In this document: positions 1 through 9,669 of the stretch, piece by piece | How positions within the stretch are numbered: position 1 is the first letter of the stretch | Layout of the letters: each line of letters begins with the position of its first letter | DNA from: JAMZMI01 sp039944535 | GTDB lineage: Bacteria; Bacteroidota; Bacteroidia; Cytophagales; Cyclobacteriaceae | Direction: 5' to 3' | Length of the DNA: 64,000 bases | Assembly (NCBI GenBank): GCA_039944535.1 | Contig: JBDUYP010000014.1 | Span: forward strand, 124,001-188,000 | Position numbers and translations under genes: made by a program | Notes under the pieces: generated by a model | Database searches by the model: none | What the model was told of the DNA's origin: nothing | The model's input: only the letters and a program-made list of their open reading frames with translations

Positions 1-1596
1 TTTATAAATGCTATAGAAGAAGTTAAACAAGAAAATAAACTGAGCTCCAAATGTCAGAATTGCCGCTACACTTACAAATGAATTGAGATCAGCGAATGAA
101 TTGAACGCATCGAAGTTAGTCCATGAATAATATCTTCTAGGGAATCCAGCTATACCAATGTAGTGAAGTGGGAAAAATACGAGATAAACCCCAACAAAAG
201 TTAACCAGAAGTGGATATACCCCAATTTCTCATCCATCATTCTACCGAACATCTTAGGGAACCAGTGATAAACGCCAGCCAAAAGTCCAAAGAATGAAGC
301 GCTACCCATTACCAGGTGGAAGTGAGCAACAACAAAATAGGTGTCATGCAAGTTGATATCAAGAGCTGAATTTCCTAAGAAAATACCAGTCAATCCTCCT
401 GATATAAAGAATGAAACCAAACCAATAGAAAACAACATGGCTGGAGTGAATACAATATTACCCTTCCATAAAGTGGTAATATAATTAAAGGCTTTAACCG
501 CCGATGGGACAGCAATTATCAATGTTAGGAACATGAATATTGATCCAAGGAATGGATTCATACCCGTGACAAACATATGGTGTGCCCATACAATGAATGA
601 CAAAAATGCAATGGCCAACATAGAACCAATCATGGCTCTGTAACCAAATATCGGCTTGCGAGAATTTGTAGCGATTATCTCTGATGTGATACCCAACGCA
701 GGTAGCAATACAATATAAACCTCCGGATGCCCCAGGAACCAGAACAAATGCTGATAAAGAATCGGGCTACCTCCTTGGTTAGGAAGTGCCTCTCCTGCTA
801 TAAAAATGTCAGATAAATAAAAGCTTGTTCCGAAGGATCTGTCAAACACCAACAGAAGTGCTGCAGCCACCAAAACAGGGAACGAAAGCAATCCAATTAC
901 AGCCGTAATGAAAAAGGCCCATATCGTTAATGGAAGTCTTGAAAAAGACATCCCTTCTGTTCTGAGGTTTATAACTGTAGTGATGTAATTAATTCCTCCA
1001 AGTAGTGTTGATGCTATGAAGAATACCATGGCCACTAGCCACATGGTCATTCCTGCTCCTGAACCTGAAATTGCTTGAGGCAATGCACTCAACGGAGGAT
1101 ATACTGTCCATCCACCACTAGCAGGTCCTGTTTCCAAAAACAGTGAAACAAACATAATAACACTTGACAGGAAGAAGAACCAGTACGAAAGCATGTTCAT
1201 AAAACCTGAAGCCATATCTCTGGCCCCAATCTGAAGAGGTATCAAGAAGTTACTGAAAGTACCGCTCAGCCCTGCTGTCAGTACGAAAAACACCATGATA
1301 GTTCCATGCATTGTCACAAGTGACAAATAAAACTCAGAATCAAGTTTACCTCCCTCGGTAACCCATTTTCCAATTACTGGACGTAACCATTCCAAATCCA
1401 TATCAGGAAAACCAAGCTGTAATCTGAAAATAACAGACAAAGCTCCACCTATAATGGCCCAAAAAATACCTGTAATAAGAAACTGCTTACCAATGGTTTT
1501 ATGATCCGTACTGAATATATATTTCTCGATAAAGCTCAGCTCATGATGGTCATCATGATGTACTTCCTCTTCTACGTGAATATCTGCAACTGACAT
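1..1596 (-). CDS. coxA: Cytochrome c oxidase subunit I (3' end missing)
   Basis: Heme-copper oxidase subunit I, the catalytic inner-membrane subunit that reduces O2 and pumps protons. The gene starts with ATG at 1596, 12 nt after coxB, and is open for 532 codons to the window edge, so only the C-terminus is missing. The translation, which I made by hand, contains GHPEVYIVL (CuB ligand plus the Glu typical of A1-type oxidases) around 710-760, and HDTYFVVAHFHLVMGS (active-site and heme a/a3 His ligands) around 300-350. The N-terminus is His/Asp/Glu rich (VEEEVHHDDHHE) before the first helix. It is the last visible gene of the act-cox operon, so it is probably the terminal acceptor for alternative complex III. 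The family assignment is secure from these motifs. Confidence 0.97.
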   Translation of the reverse strand, partial: MSVADIHVEEEVHHDDHHELSFIEKYIFSTDHKTIGKQFLITGIFWAIIGGALSVIFRLQLGFPDMDLEWLRPVIGKWVTEGGKLDSEFYLSLVTMHGTIMVFFVLTAGLSGTFSNFLIPLQIGARDMASGFMNMLSYWFFFLSSVIMFVSLFLETGPASGGWTVYPPLSALPQAISGSGAGMTMWLVAMVFFIASTLLGGINYITTVINLRTEGMSFSRLPLTIWAFFITAVIGLLSFPVLVAAALLLVFDRSFGTSFYLSDIFIAGEALPNQGGSPILYQHLFWFLGHPEVYIVLLPALGITSEIIATNSRKPIFGYRAMIGSMLAIAFLSFIVWAHHMFVTGMNPFLGSIFMFLTLIIAVPSAVKAFNYITTLWKGNIVFTPAMLFSIGLVSFFISGGLTGIFLGNSALDINLHDTYFVVAHFHLVMGSASFFGLLAGVYHWFPKMFGRMMDEKLGYIHFWLTFVGVYLVFFPLHYIGIAGFPRRYYSWTNFDAFNSFADLNSFVSVAAILTFGAQFIFLFNFFYSIYK

Positions 1597-1608
1597 ATTC
1601 TAATGCTT

Positions 1609-2691
1609 TTAATTTGAACTGCTAACTAACGAGTTTTCTACTACTATTTCTGGTTCGATCTCGATACCAGCACTGATTTTTGCTAATTCCTGAAGGTCGG
1701 CAGGAACGTGAGATAAATAATCTTCATTTTGTTTCAACCATGGAGTTTGCTCCGCATACCACTTCTCATAGTCTTCTGGTTCATCAACAACAACTACATA
1801 TCTCATGGCAAAATGCCCTTTTCCACAAATCTTATTACAAACCAACTCATAATTGAAGTCAGGGTTACCCGTCTCTTCTCGCATATCTGCGGTACTTTTT
1901 GTTGGAATAAACCAAAAATGTGTTGGCAAACCAGGTACAGCATTCATTTGCATTCTAAAATGAGGCATGTAAACACTGTGAATAACATCTCTTGCTCTAA
2001 TCTTGAGCAGAACTGGCTTTCCTTTAGGAATGTGAAGCTCTATTGGAATAAAATCATCAAATGCAGCCCTATCTGAAAAATCAATACCCATTTGATTGGT
2101 TACATCTATTTTCTTATAGTCGTAATCTCCAAGTTTCTTGTCAGCTCCAGGGTATCTTACTGCCCAAGCATACTGATATCCCATTACCTCAACTACTTCA
2201 GCATCATCTGGTGCTGGTGCTGTGATGTCACTCCATGCTTTCCATCCGAAGAGTATTAAAACAGCCAAAACAATGGCCGGAACACCAGTCCAGAAATACT
2301 CCAATTTATGATTGTCAGGGTAGTAATGGGCTTTTTGACCTTCTTTATGTTGGTATTTAAAAGCGAATCCAAAAAGGAAGATTTGAGTTATGATAAAAAC
2401 AACTCCAGTTAACCCCATTGTAATCCAAAACAAACGGTCCGTTACAACACCATGCTCAGAAGCAATAGGCTGTACAAAACCCTCATCCAATCCACCAAAT
2501 GAATAGTAGAAGAAACCTATAACACCAACAACTAAGAACAGAAGCAGCAACAGCGCATTTGTCTTATTGCCCGTAGGTACTTTCTTTTTTGAATCACCTT
2601 TGGCAATTCCAACCAGGGTTGTTACTCTGAAGATTGACACCAAAATGGCAACAACCAAAACAACCGCTATAACTAAGATCAAATTCAACAT
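1609..2691 (-). CDS. coxB: Cytochrome c oxidase subunit II
   Basis: CuA-bearing subunit II, which takes electrons from cytochrome c and passes them to subunit I. The 360 residues include an N-terminal hydrophobic segment (about 1-20), a second near 45-63, two further helices near 88-111 and 134-150, then the periplasmic cupredoxin domain. CuA ligands are visible as H238, C285, C289, H293 and M296 in VCNKICGKGHFAM. The usual Glu of the CxExC motif is Lys287. There is no fused cytochrome c domain; the C-terminal tail is acidic and short. It lies 28 nt downstream of actF and 12 nt upstream of coxA, so the operon links complex III and the oxidase directly. Confidence 0.97.
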   Translation of the reverse strand: MLNLILVIAVVLVVAILVSIFRVTTLVGIAKGDSKKKVPTGNKTNALLLLLFLVVGVIGFFYYSFGGLDEGFVQPIASEHGVVTDRLFWITMGLTGVVFIITQIFLFGFAFKYQHKEGQKAHYYPDNHKLEYFWTGVPAIVLAVLILFGWKAWSDITAPAPDDAEVVEVMGYQYAWAVRYPGADKKLGDYDYKKIDVTNQMGIDFSDRAAFDDFIPIELHIPKGKPVLLKIRARDVIHSVYMPHFRMQMNAVPGLPTHFWFIPTKSTADMREETGNPDFNYELVCNKICGKGHFAMRYVVVVDEPEDYEKWYAEQTPWLKQNEDYLSHVPADLQELAKISAGIEIEPEIVVENSLVSSSN

Positions 2692-2719
2692 ATCGATTCG
2701 ATTACTCTATTTCTTATTC

Positions 2720-3994
2720 TTAAATATGGTGATGTAAACTCTCTTTCAACATTGGATGGTTCTTCGCCACCAATGGCATTTTGCTTAATTGATTGAGCAC
2801 TACGAAAATGAATGCACCTGCATAAATAAACATTAGACCCAATTCAAGGAAACCAAAACCTCCATGTCCTTTCAATGTACCAGGTGTAATCATTAGGTAG
2901 AAGTCCAACCAATGGCCGATGATTACAATTGGGGCAACAACTTTCAGAATTCTAGCATGTCTCTTAGAGTCTCTTGTCATCAACATAAGGAATGGCAAGA
3001 AAAAGTTTACAATAAGATTCAAGAAAAACAATGATGTATAAGGCCCCTCCTTCCATCTTTCGAAAAAGTATATGGTCTCTTCAGGAATGTTGGCATAATA
3101 AATCAACAAGAACTGTGAAAACCATATATAGGTCCAGAAAATACTAAAAGCAAAAACGAATTTACCTAAATCATGAAGGTGATTGGCGTTCACAACAGAC
3201 AAGTACCCTTGATCTTTTAACAAAACGACAATCAACGTAATAAGAGCCAGGCCAGAAACCCACCAACTAGCAAAAACATACCAACCAAACATGGTACTAA
3301 ACCAGTGAGTATCTATAGACATGACCCAATCCCATGCAGACATTGAAGATGAAACGGCAAAAAAGACCAAGAAAATAGCTGACAGCTTTCTCATCTTGTA
3401 CCATTTCTCTGATCCACCATCTAAATCTTCACTTAAAGCAACGCTCTTCAATTTCAAGAAAAGAACATACCATACTCCAAAGAAAATTACCATTCGTGCT
3501 ACAAAGAAGAAAGGAAATCCTCCTGAGTGCAAAGGCCAAAAGAAGTAGCCTGCTTTGTTTTGAATAAGTGCATCTCCACCTTCCTTAATAGGCAAATAAA
3601 CGTCATGGCTCATCCAATGAAAAATGCTGTGTCCACTTGCAAAGAATATAACCAACATCAAAACCCCTGCATATGGCAACCATGCGGCAAATGATAGTGG
3701 GATTCTCTTTATACCAGACGACCACCCTGCTTGAGCTGCATACTGAATGGTGAAAAAGAAAACTCCAATGACAGCCAAACCAGTAAAAAACACATTGTTA
3801 ATCCAAAGGTTAGCAAACAATCTTTGAGTCCAATGAAAAGCATGACCGCCTTCCTCACTACCTGCCAGTTCATGATGCCCTCCCCCCATAGAAACTGTTA
3901 GTATTCCTATGATGGTTAGTACAATCCCAACACCTATAAAAATCAAGAGGTTCTTTTTCGTTCCTCCCGTAAAATCAAATTTCTCGTCAACCAT
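2720..3994 (-). CDS. actF: Alternative complex III subunit ActF
   Basis: Integral-membrane subunit of the menaquinol:cytochrome c oxidoreductase (alternative complex III). The 424-residue protein has about ten hydrophobic helices separated by short loops, with a His-rich stretch (GGGHHELAG) near residue 40 and a His-rich C-terminus (ESLHHHI). I know of no cofactor motif in this subunit and see none; in the family it is related to the NrfD-type ActC and packs in the membrane part of the complex. It is the last act gene, lying between actE (24 nt away) and coxB (28 nt away) on the same strand. The call rests on membrane topology, length and operon position together. Confidence 0.93.
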   Translation of the reverse strand: MVDEKFDFTGGTKKNLLIFIGVGIVLTIIGILTVSMGGGHHELAGSEEGGHAFHWTQRLFANLWINNVFFTGLAVIGVFFFTIQYAAQAGWSSGIKRIPLSFAAWLPYAGVLMLVIFFASGHSIFHWMSHDVYLPIKEGGDALIQNKAGYFFWPLHSGGFPFFFVARMVIFFGVWYVLFLKLKSVALSEDLDGGSEKWYKMRKLSAIFLVFFAVSSSMSAWDWVMSIDTHWFSTMFGWYVFASWWVSGLALITLIVVLLKDQGYLSVVNANHLHDLGKFVFAFSIFWTYIWFSQFLLIYYANIPEETIYFFERWKEGPYTSLFFLNLIVNFFLPFLMLMTRDSKRHARILKVVAPIVIIGHWLDFYLMITPGTLKGHGGFGFLELGLMFIYAGAFIFVVLNQLSKMPLVAKNHPMLKESLHHHI

Positions 3995-4018
3995 ATCTTC
4001 TAATGGATAAAATTGTTT

Positions 4019-4636
4019 TTATTGTTTCTGAAGGGTTTGTACAAACGCCACGATTTTCCATCGTTCTTCCACGCTCAACTGAGACGCGTGAGCCCCCATT
4101 CTTCCTTTTCCATGAGTTATTACATGAAAAATATGGCCTCCTGGCTTATCTTTTACAGCAGCAGAATTGTAAGTGGGTACACCTTTAAGCACCTTCCCTA
4201 CGCTTCCATCGCCCATTCCTTTAGCTCCATGACAGTGTTCGCAAAAGCGATCATAAAGCGCCTTACCTTCCTTCAACACTTCTTTTGGGTCTTCGAAAGG
4301 GCTAACCAATTCATTTGCAGCAGTCTCATAATCATCTGGGGCTATGTGATTTGGTAGATCTCCTCGTTTAATTGTACCAGCAACTGGCTCACGCATTGTC
4401 ATTGCAAATGCATTGTGCTCATTTGAGTTATAAAACTCACCGTGTTCATCTTCTGGATTAGAATCCAACCAAGCACCGGCATCCTTATCCTGAATCTGAG
4501 ACAAAGGCTCATAAGGTGTAGAATGATACATCTGTGGTGCATATTCCAGACCTGTATTATCAGGACCAGCTGCACATGAAGCCAACAATATGGCTCCCGC
4601 TGAAATAACTGCTATTCTATATATTTTACCTAACAT
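4019..4636 (-). CDS. actE: Alternative complex III monoheme cytochrome c lipoprotein ActE
   Basis: Monoheme c-type cytochrome subunit of alternative complex III. The N-terminus is a lipoprotein signal: a short hydrophobic stretch then LLASCAAG, with Cys21 the expected lipidated residue, so the protein should be membrane-anchored on the periplasmic side. One heme c site, CEHCHGAKGMGDG, lies in the C-terminal half, and a plausible distal Met ligand is in GRMGAHASQ. About 205 residues, normal for ActE. It lies 6 nt from actD and 24 nt from actF in the act operon. In the family this heme helps carry electrons from ActA towards the oxidase. Confidence 0.94.
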   Translation of the reverse strand: MLGKIYRIAVISAGAILLASCAAGPDNTGLEYAPQMYHSTPYEPLSQIQDKDAGAWLDSNPEDEHGEFYNSNEHNAFAMTMREPVAGTIKRGDLPNHIAPDDYETAANELVSPFEDPKEVLKEGKALYDRFCEHCHGAKGMGDGSVGKVLKGVPTYNSAAVKDKPGGHIFHVITHGKGRMGAHASQLSVEERWKIVAFVQTLQKQ

Positions 4637-4642
4637 GAGCGA

Positions 4643-5167
4643 TTAAAGGGTTTTCTTATTAACCTCCGAAGCACCAGAGTCAGTGAGTAATTTGCTTATT
4701 TCCGACTCGTTGATGGTATTGCTACCTAGATCAACAGCCACTATATGTTTGTCGTCTGTTATTCTTAAATCTAAAAGCTTTGGCTTTCCCCATGGCTTTA
4801 GATTGCTGATAATCATGAATGTCCCTACCATACCAAATGAAGCTAGCAAAACAGTAAGCTCAAAAGTTACTGGTATGAAAGACGGAAACGGTGCGTAATC
4901 CTTACCACCAATAATCATTGGCCAGTCAACAGTCATCATTCCAAGCTGCATGGTTAGTGCTAGAGATGTGCCAAGCAAGCCAAACAAAAAGGCAACAATA
5001 GTAAGTCGAGAGCCTTTGTATCCCAAAGCATCGTCGATTCCATGAACAGGAAACGGTGAATACACTTCATGGATCTTTACTCCTCCAGAACGTACGGTTT
5101 TGATTGCATCGAGCAGAACATCTTCATCCTCGAATACACCAACTAAAAAGTTCTTTGTATCAGACAT
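4643..5167 (-). CDS. actD: Alternative complex III subunit ActD (DUF3341)
   Basis: Small membrane subunit of alternative complex III, 174 residues. The N-terminal soluble part (FLVGVFEDEDVLLDAIK) and the HGIDDALGYKGSRL segment are typical of the DUF3341/ActD family, followed by two predicted transmembrane helices (about 57-77 and 104-124) and a short soluble C-terminal domain. No cofactor-binding motif is present, as expected: ActD is a structural subunit. The gene is only 2 nt downstream of actC and 6 nt upstream of actE, so translation is probably coupled. Confidence 0.93.
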   Translation of the reverse strand: MSDTKNFLVGVFEDEDVLLDAIKTVRSGGVKIHEVYSPFPVHGIDDALGYKGSRLTIVAFLFGLLGTSLALTMQLGMMTVDWPMIIGGKDYAPFPSFIPVTFELTVLLASFGMVGTFMIISNLKPWGKPKLLDLRITDDKHIVAVDLGSNTINESEISKLLTDSGASEVNKKTL

Positions 5168-5169
5168 TA

Positions 5170-6531
5170 TTACTTTCTTTCTCCAGTTGATTTAATAATA
5201 CTCTTAACCTCGGCCATGTTGATCACAGGGAAGAACTTGGCAAAAGCAAAGAACAACGTGAAAAACAAACCGAATGTGAACACATATACTCCTACATCAG
5301 CCCATTTAGGATAAAACATTGCCCAACTTGATGGAAGGAAGTCTCTGTGAAGTGATGTAACTATGATAACAAACCTCTCAAACCACATCCCGATATTTAC
5401 GACAATCGATAATACAAATGTGGCGGCAAGATTCGTTCTAATCTTCTTAAACCAGAACAACTGAGGTGAAATAACATTACAAGTCATCATAGAAGCATAC
5501 GCCCACCAATAAGGCCCTAATGCACGATTAAAGAATGCATATTGCTCTGCTTCAACACCTGAATACCATGCTATAAAAAGCTCAGTGATGTAAGCAACTC
5601 CTACAATTGATCCGGTAATAATGATGACTATATTCATCAATTCAATATGTTGAATTGTGATATAATCTTCCAGTTTGTAAACCTTTCTGGTAATCAGCAA
5701 CAAGGTCAAAACCATTGCAAAACCAGAGAAAATCGCTCCTGCTACGAAATAAGGTGGAAAAATGGTCGTGTGCCAACCTGGAATCACAGATGTTGCAAAG
5801 TCAAACGATACGATAGTGTGAACTGAAAGTACAAGTGGTGTCGCTAATCCTGCAAGAATCAACGCTACAGTTTCATATCGAGACCAGGTTTTAGCAGCTC
5901 CATCCCACCCAAAGCTTAATGCTCCGTAAATGGCTGCTGAAATTTTATTAGTTGCTCTATCTCTAATTGTTGCGAAATCTGGAATCAAACCGATATACCA
6001 GAAAACCAAAGAAACAGAGAAGTAAGTTGAAATCGCGAAAACGTCCCAAAGTAGCGGAGAATTGAAGTTCACCCAAAGAGAACCGAATGTGTTTGGTAGT
6101 GGTAGCGCCCAATAGAAGCCCAACCAGGGTCTTCCCATGTGAAGTACAGGGAACATAGCAGCACAGATTACTGCAAAAATAGTCATGGCTTCAGCCGCTC
6201 TGTTGATTGACATTCTCCATCTCTGTCTGAAAAGAAGAAGAATAGCCGAAATCAAAGTTCCAGCGTGACCGATACCAACCCACCATACGAAGTTGGTGAT
6301 ATCCCACGCCCAGCCTACGGTTTTGTTCAATCCCCACATTCCTATTCCTTCCCAAAGAAGGGCAGCAACGGCGATAGATCCAACACCCAAAGTGGCAAGT
6401 GAAACAGCCATAGCGAGCAACCAAGATTTAGCCGGCTTTTGCTCTACTCTACTGCAAATATCCTGAGTAACATCATGTACCGTTTTTCCACCGGTAACTA
6501 AAGGTTCTCTAATAACAGATTCTGAAGTCAT
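5170..6531 (-). CDS. actC: Alternative complex III subunit ActC (NrfD-like)
   Basis: NrfD/PsrC-type integral membrane quinol-oxidising subunit of alternative complex III. 453 residues with about ten transmembrane helices; the segments GIGHAGTLISAILLL and HMGRPW near residues 85-150 are characteristic of NrfD-like proteins and lie near the expected quinol site. The N-terminal 40 residues are soluble and precede the first helix (about 40-60). It follows actB by 26 nt and precedes actD by 2 nt. Together with ActB this forms the module that takes menaquinol electrons into the iron-sulfur chain. Confidence 0.95.
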   Translation of the reverse strand: MTSESVIREPLVTGGKTVHDVTQDICSRVEQKPAKSWLLAMAVSLATLGVGSIAVAALLWEGIGMWGLNKTVGWAWDITNFVWWVGIGHAGTLISAILLLFRQRWRMSINRAAEAMTIFAVICAAMFPVLHMGRPWLGFYWALPLPNTFGSLWVNFNSPLLWDVFAISTYFSVSLVFWYIGLIPDFATIRDRATNKISAAIYGALSFGWDGAAKTWSRYETVALILAGLATPLVLSVHTIVSFDFATSVIPGWHTTIFPPYFVAGAIFSGFAMVLTLLLITRKVYKLEDYITIQHIELMNIVIIITGSIVGVAYITELFIAWYSGVEAEQYAFFNRALGPYWWAYASMMTCNVISPQLFWFKKIRTNLAATFVLSIVVNIGMWFERFVIIVTSLHRDFLPSSWAMFYPKWADVGVYVFTFGLFFTLFFAFAKFFPVINMAEVKSIIKSTGERK

Positions 6532-6557
6532 AATCTATATGTTACGCGTGGGCAATT

Positions 6558-9500
6558 TTATGCTTCCGCTTCTTTTTTAGCGTTTTCGTCTTTATTTCTG
6601 ATTTTGGTCAAATACCAAATATTCGGCATCACTCTCAATTCCTCAAGCACGTGATAAGCTCTTGGCTCCTTAGCCTCAACACTTTTCTCTTTATTCTCTA
6701 TTTTCAACATTTGAGAAATTCTGCTCTCTGGATTTTTCATGTCTCCAAAAACCAATGCCTCTGAAGGACAAGCACTTGCACATGCCGTTGTTACGTCATC
6801 ATCACCAGGTCTTCTTCCCTCTTTTTTCGCTTCGAGCTTACCTGCCTGAATTCTCTGCACACAGAAAGTACATTTTTCCATCACTCCTCTTGCTCGAACA
6901 GTCACATCTGGATTCAATACCATTTTACCCAAATCACTGTTCATCGCTGAGTTCTTATCGAACTGCTTGTTGTCGTGATACTTGAACCAGTTAAATCTTC
7001 TCACTTTATATGGACAGTTATTAGCACAATATCTTGTACCAATACATCTGTTGTAAGTCATTTGATTTAGCCCTTCACTACTGTGAGTTGTTGCTGCAAC
7101 AGGACAAACAGTCTCACAAGGAGCATTGTTACATTGCTGACACATCATAGGCTGGAAAGTAACTTCCGGATTTTCGGCAGCTATTTCCATCGCTCTCAAA
7201 TCATCTTCTTCAGCATCAGAACTGTAATATCTATCAATCCTGATCCAGTGCATCTCTCTGCGATTAAGCACCTCTTCTTTACCCACAACAGGAATATTGT
7301 TTTCAACCTGACAAGCCACTGTACAAGAACCACATCCTGTACATGAGTTGAGGTCAATCATCAATCCCCAATGGTGGTTAGGATAAACATGGCCATTCCA
7401 AAGAGATATTGCGTTTGGTTTCTTCCACCCTTCAGATGTCGCAATCTGAGGGAAGTTTCTACCTGCCTGAGGATCTTTTTGATATTTTGAAAGTATGGAC
7501 TCCTGAATTACAGTCTCACGCCCCATATAAGTAGAGTGTGTCTGTGTTTGAGCCACTTTATATTGAGTTGATGTTGGCTCTACACTAACTCCAGAAGTGA
7601 TTGAGTATGAAACTCCTCCTTTGGTAGAAGCAAATTGATAAGCATTAACACCAACCCCATCCGCTACTTTACCTGCTGTGGTTCTTCCATAACCCACAGC
7701 CAACCCTATAGTACCGTAAGCTTGTCCCGGCTGAGCCATTACTGGAACTTCAACCGTAGTTCCGTTTACGGTTAGCTTAGCTAGCTGAGTAGTCATATCT
7801 CCCAACTCTATACCCCACTCTTCTACTTGCTTAGGCGCAGCTGTGATATAGTTGTCCCAAGTTGCTTTGGTAATCGGGTCAGGCATTTCTTGTAACCATG
7901 GGTTATTGGCCTGTGTACCATCACCTACACTATAATTTTGATACAGAACCAATTCCAGACCTGCCCCAGAAGCAGCAGGAATGCTAATTGAACTAACATC
8001 TACTGAAGGAGAAGCCGTCTCTCCTTCTACAGGAAATTCGTAAACACCATCATGAAGACATTTGTCCCAATATGCATCGAATGTGCTAAAACCAGATGCA
8101 CTTGGGTAACCATAGGTCTCCCAGTTTGATCTGACAAAATCATAATATGAAGACTCAACACCCGCCCATGTAAGGAATGAATCCTGTGCCTGACGAGTAT
8201 CGAAAATATTTTGAATAGTTGGCTGAGAAAGGCTGTAAGAACCAGTTATTGGCTCGAAATCATTCCAAGACTCCAAATAATGATGGTCTGGCGCCTGTAG
8301 TTTAACAGCAGAAGCTGTTTCGTCCTTTCTATCTGATGTTGACAGTGAAAACTTAGCTTTAGCAATACCTTCAGCAATTGCAACTCCCATTGGGTGGTCA
8401 TAAACAGGGTTACAGTTGTAAAATATAACACCTGAAACAGATCCTGATTTTAAACCTCTTACGAATGCAGAGAACTTGGCGTCATTACCTTTTCTCGTAT
8501 TTAAAGTCTTAGAAGCATCAATGGTTGCACCGTAAGCACCTAAAAGATCATTGATTGCAATAACCAACGACTGAATATTCTGATCATTCGATCCACTTGC
8601 TACCACAGCAGCTCCTTTTGCTTTAAGCAAATCGCTAGCTGCCTTATTGAGCGTAGCTGAATCTTCAACCTTGGAAGCTGATACTGATGGTGCACCTACT
8701 TTAGAAGCGATTGCATTGTAAAGGTTGCCTAAGTAAGCTCCTTCCTGAGAAGGCTTAATCAATGTTCTATAATCAGCATTTGCTCCGGTAAGTGAAAGAT
8801 TAGACTCAAACGAATAAAGTCTAGACATATCTTTCTTACCATCACCAAGCTTTCTTGTCTGGGCAAATTGCTTACTATATAATGTAGAATTTGGAGCTGA
8901 ACCAATAAAGTCATACCCGAAACTCACAATTACCTTAGCCCTCGAAAGATCAAAAACAGGGTACATTCTCTTGCCAAATGCAGCTTCATATGCAGAAATA
9001 GTTCCATCAGCGGACATTTGATCATACTCTACCAACTCCACTCCTTCATAATTCTTTTGAAGCTCCGCAATTGCAGCTAGGGTAGATGGGCTGGAAATAG
9101 AGTTAGAAACTATCGTTACCTTTCCTCCTGTGGCAGCAAAACCTTTCGCTACTTCAGCATCAAGTTCTTCCCAGGTAGCTTTCTTACCTCCAACAAGAGG
9201 CGCGACCAACCTTTCTTTATCATATAAGCTAAGTACTGAAGCCTGAGCCTGAGCAGAAGTACCACCACCAGAAACTGGTGACATCTTGTTTCCTTCTATT
9301 TTAATAGGTCTTCCTTCTCGCGTTTTAACCAAAACAGGTTGAACGTCGCTACCGCTTACAAACGTTGAAGCATAGAAATTGGCATTAGAAGGATCTATTG
9401 CCTCTGGCTTTCTAACGTAAGGAATAGCCTTTCTTACGGGCGTCTCACAAGCTGCCAAAGAAACAGCTGCTAAGCCAAATCCCATCAACTTAAGGAAATC

Positions 9501-9635
9501 TCTTCTTGAAGATTCATCTCCCTCAGATGAAGATATTGGAAGGTATTCAGGAAATTCTTTATTCGCCTGCTTTTGGAACTCCTCTGTGTTCTTTAGCTGC
9601 TCTAATCCTTTCCAGTACTTCTTGGTCTCTTTCAT
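6558..9635 (-). CDS. actB: Alternative complex III iron-sulfur subunit ActB (Tat-exported)
   Basis: Large periplasmic subunit of alternative complex III: a molybdopterin-oxidoreductase-like domain (about 60-730) fused to a ferredoxin-like iron-sulfur domain (about 740-1000). A Tat signal SRRDFLKLMGF with twin Arg44-45 lies after a roughly 40-residue N-terminal extension, a variant usual in Bacteroidota, and is followed by a lipobox-like LAAC (Cys63). Cys groups visible are CTGCGSCTVACQ, CQQCNNAPCETVCP, CIGTRYCANNCP and CTFC plus CASACP. The third group has Thr where a fourth Cys would be, consistent with one [3Fe-4S] and three [4Fe-4S] clusters as known for the family. No molybdopterin is expected in ActB. 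Spacing to actA is 34 nt. Confidence 0.96.
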   Translation of the reverse strand: MKETKKYWKGLEQLKNTEEFQKQANKEFPEYLPISSSEGDESSRRDFLKLMGFGLAAVSLAACETPVRKAIPYVRKPEAIDPSNANFYASTFVSGSDVQPVLVKTREGRPIKIEGNKMSPVSGGGTSAQAQASVLSLYDKERLVAPLVGGKKATWEELDAEVAKGFAATGGKVTIVSNSISSPSTLAAIAELQKNYEGVELVEYDQMSADGTISAYEAAFGKRMYPVFDLSRAKVIVSFGYDFIGSAPNSTLYSKQFAQTRKLGDGKKDMSRLYSFESNLSLTGANADYRTLIKPSQEGAYLGNLYNAIASKVGAPSVSASKVEDSATLNKAASDLLKAKGAAVVASGSNDQNIQSLVIAINDLLGAYGATIDASKTLNTRKGNDAKFSAFVRGLKSGSVSGVIFYNCNPVYDHPMGVAIAEGIAKAKFSLSTSDRKDETASAVKLQAPDHHYLESWNDFEPITGSYSLSQPTIQNIFDTRQAQDSFLTWAGVESSYYDFVRSNWETYGYPSASGFSTFDAYWDKCLHDGVYEFPVEGETASPSVDVSSISIPAASGAGLELVLYQNYSVGDGTQANNPWLQEMPDPITKATWDNYITAAPKQVEEWGIELGDMTTQLAKLTVNGTTVEVPVMAQPGQAYGTIGLAVGYGRTTAGKVADGVGVNAYQFASTKGGVSYSITSGVSVEPTSTQYKVAQTQTHSTYMGRETVIQESILSKYQKDPQAGRNFPQIATSEGWKKPNAISLWNGHVYPNHHWGLMIDLNSCTGCGSCTVACQVENNIPVVGKEEVLNRREMHWIRIDRYYSSDAEEDDLRAMEIAAENPEVTFQPMMCQQCNNAPCETVCPVAATTHSSEGLNQMTYNRCIGTRYCANNCPYKVRRFNWFKYHDNKQFDKNSAMNSDLGKMVLNPDVTVRARGVMEKCTFCVQRIQAGKLEAKKEGRRPGDDDVTTACASACPSEALVFGDMKNPESRISQMLKIENKEKSVEAKEPRAYHVLEELRVMPNIWYLTKIRNKDENAKKEAEA

Positions 9636-9669
9636 ATTTCCAGAATATATACTCGCTTAAGCTAGTTGA

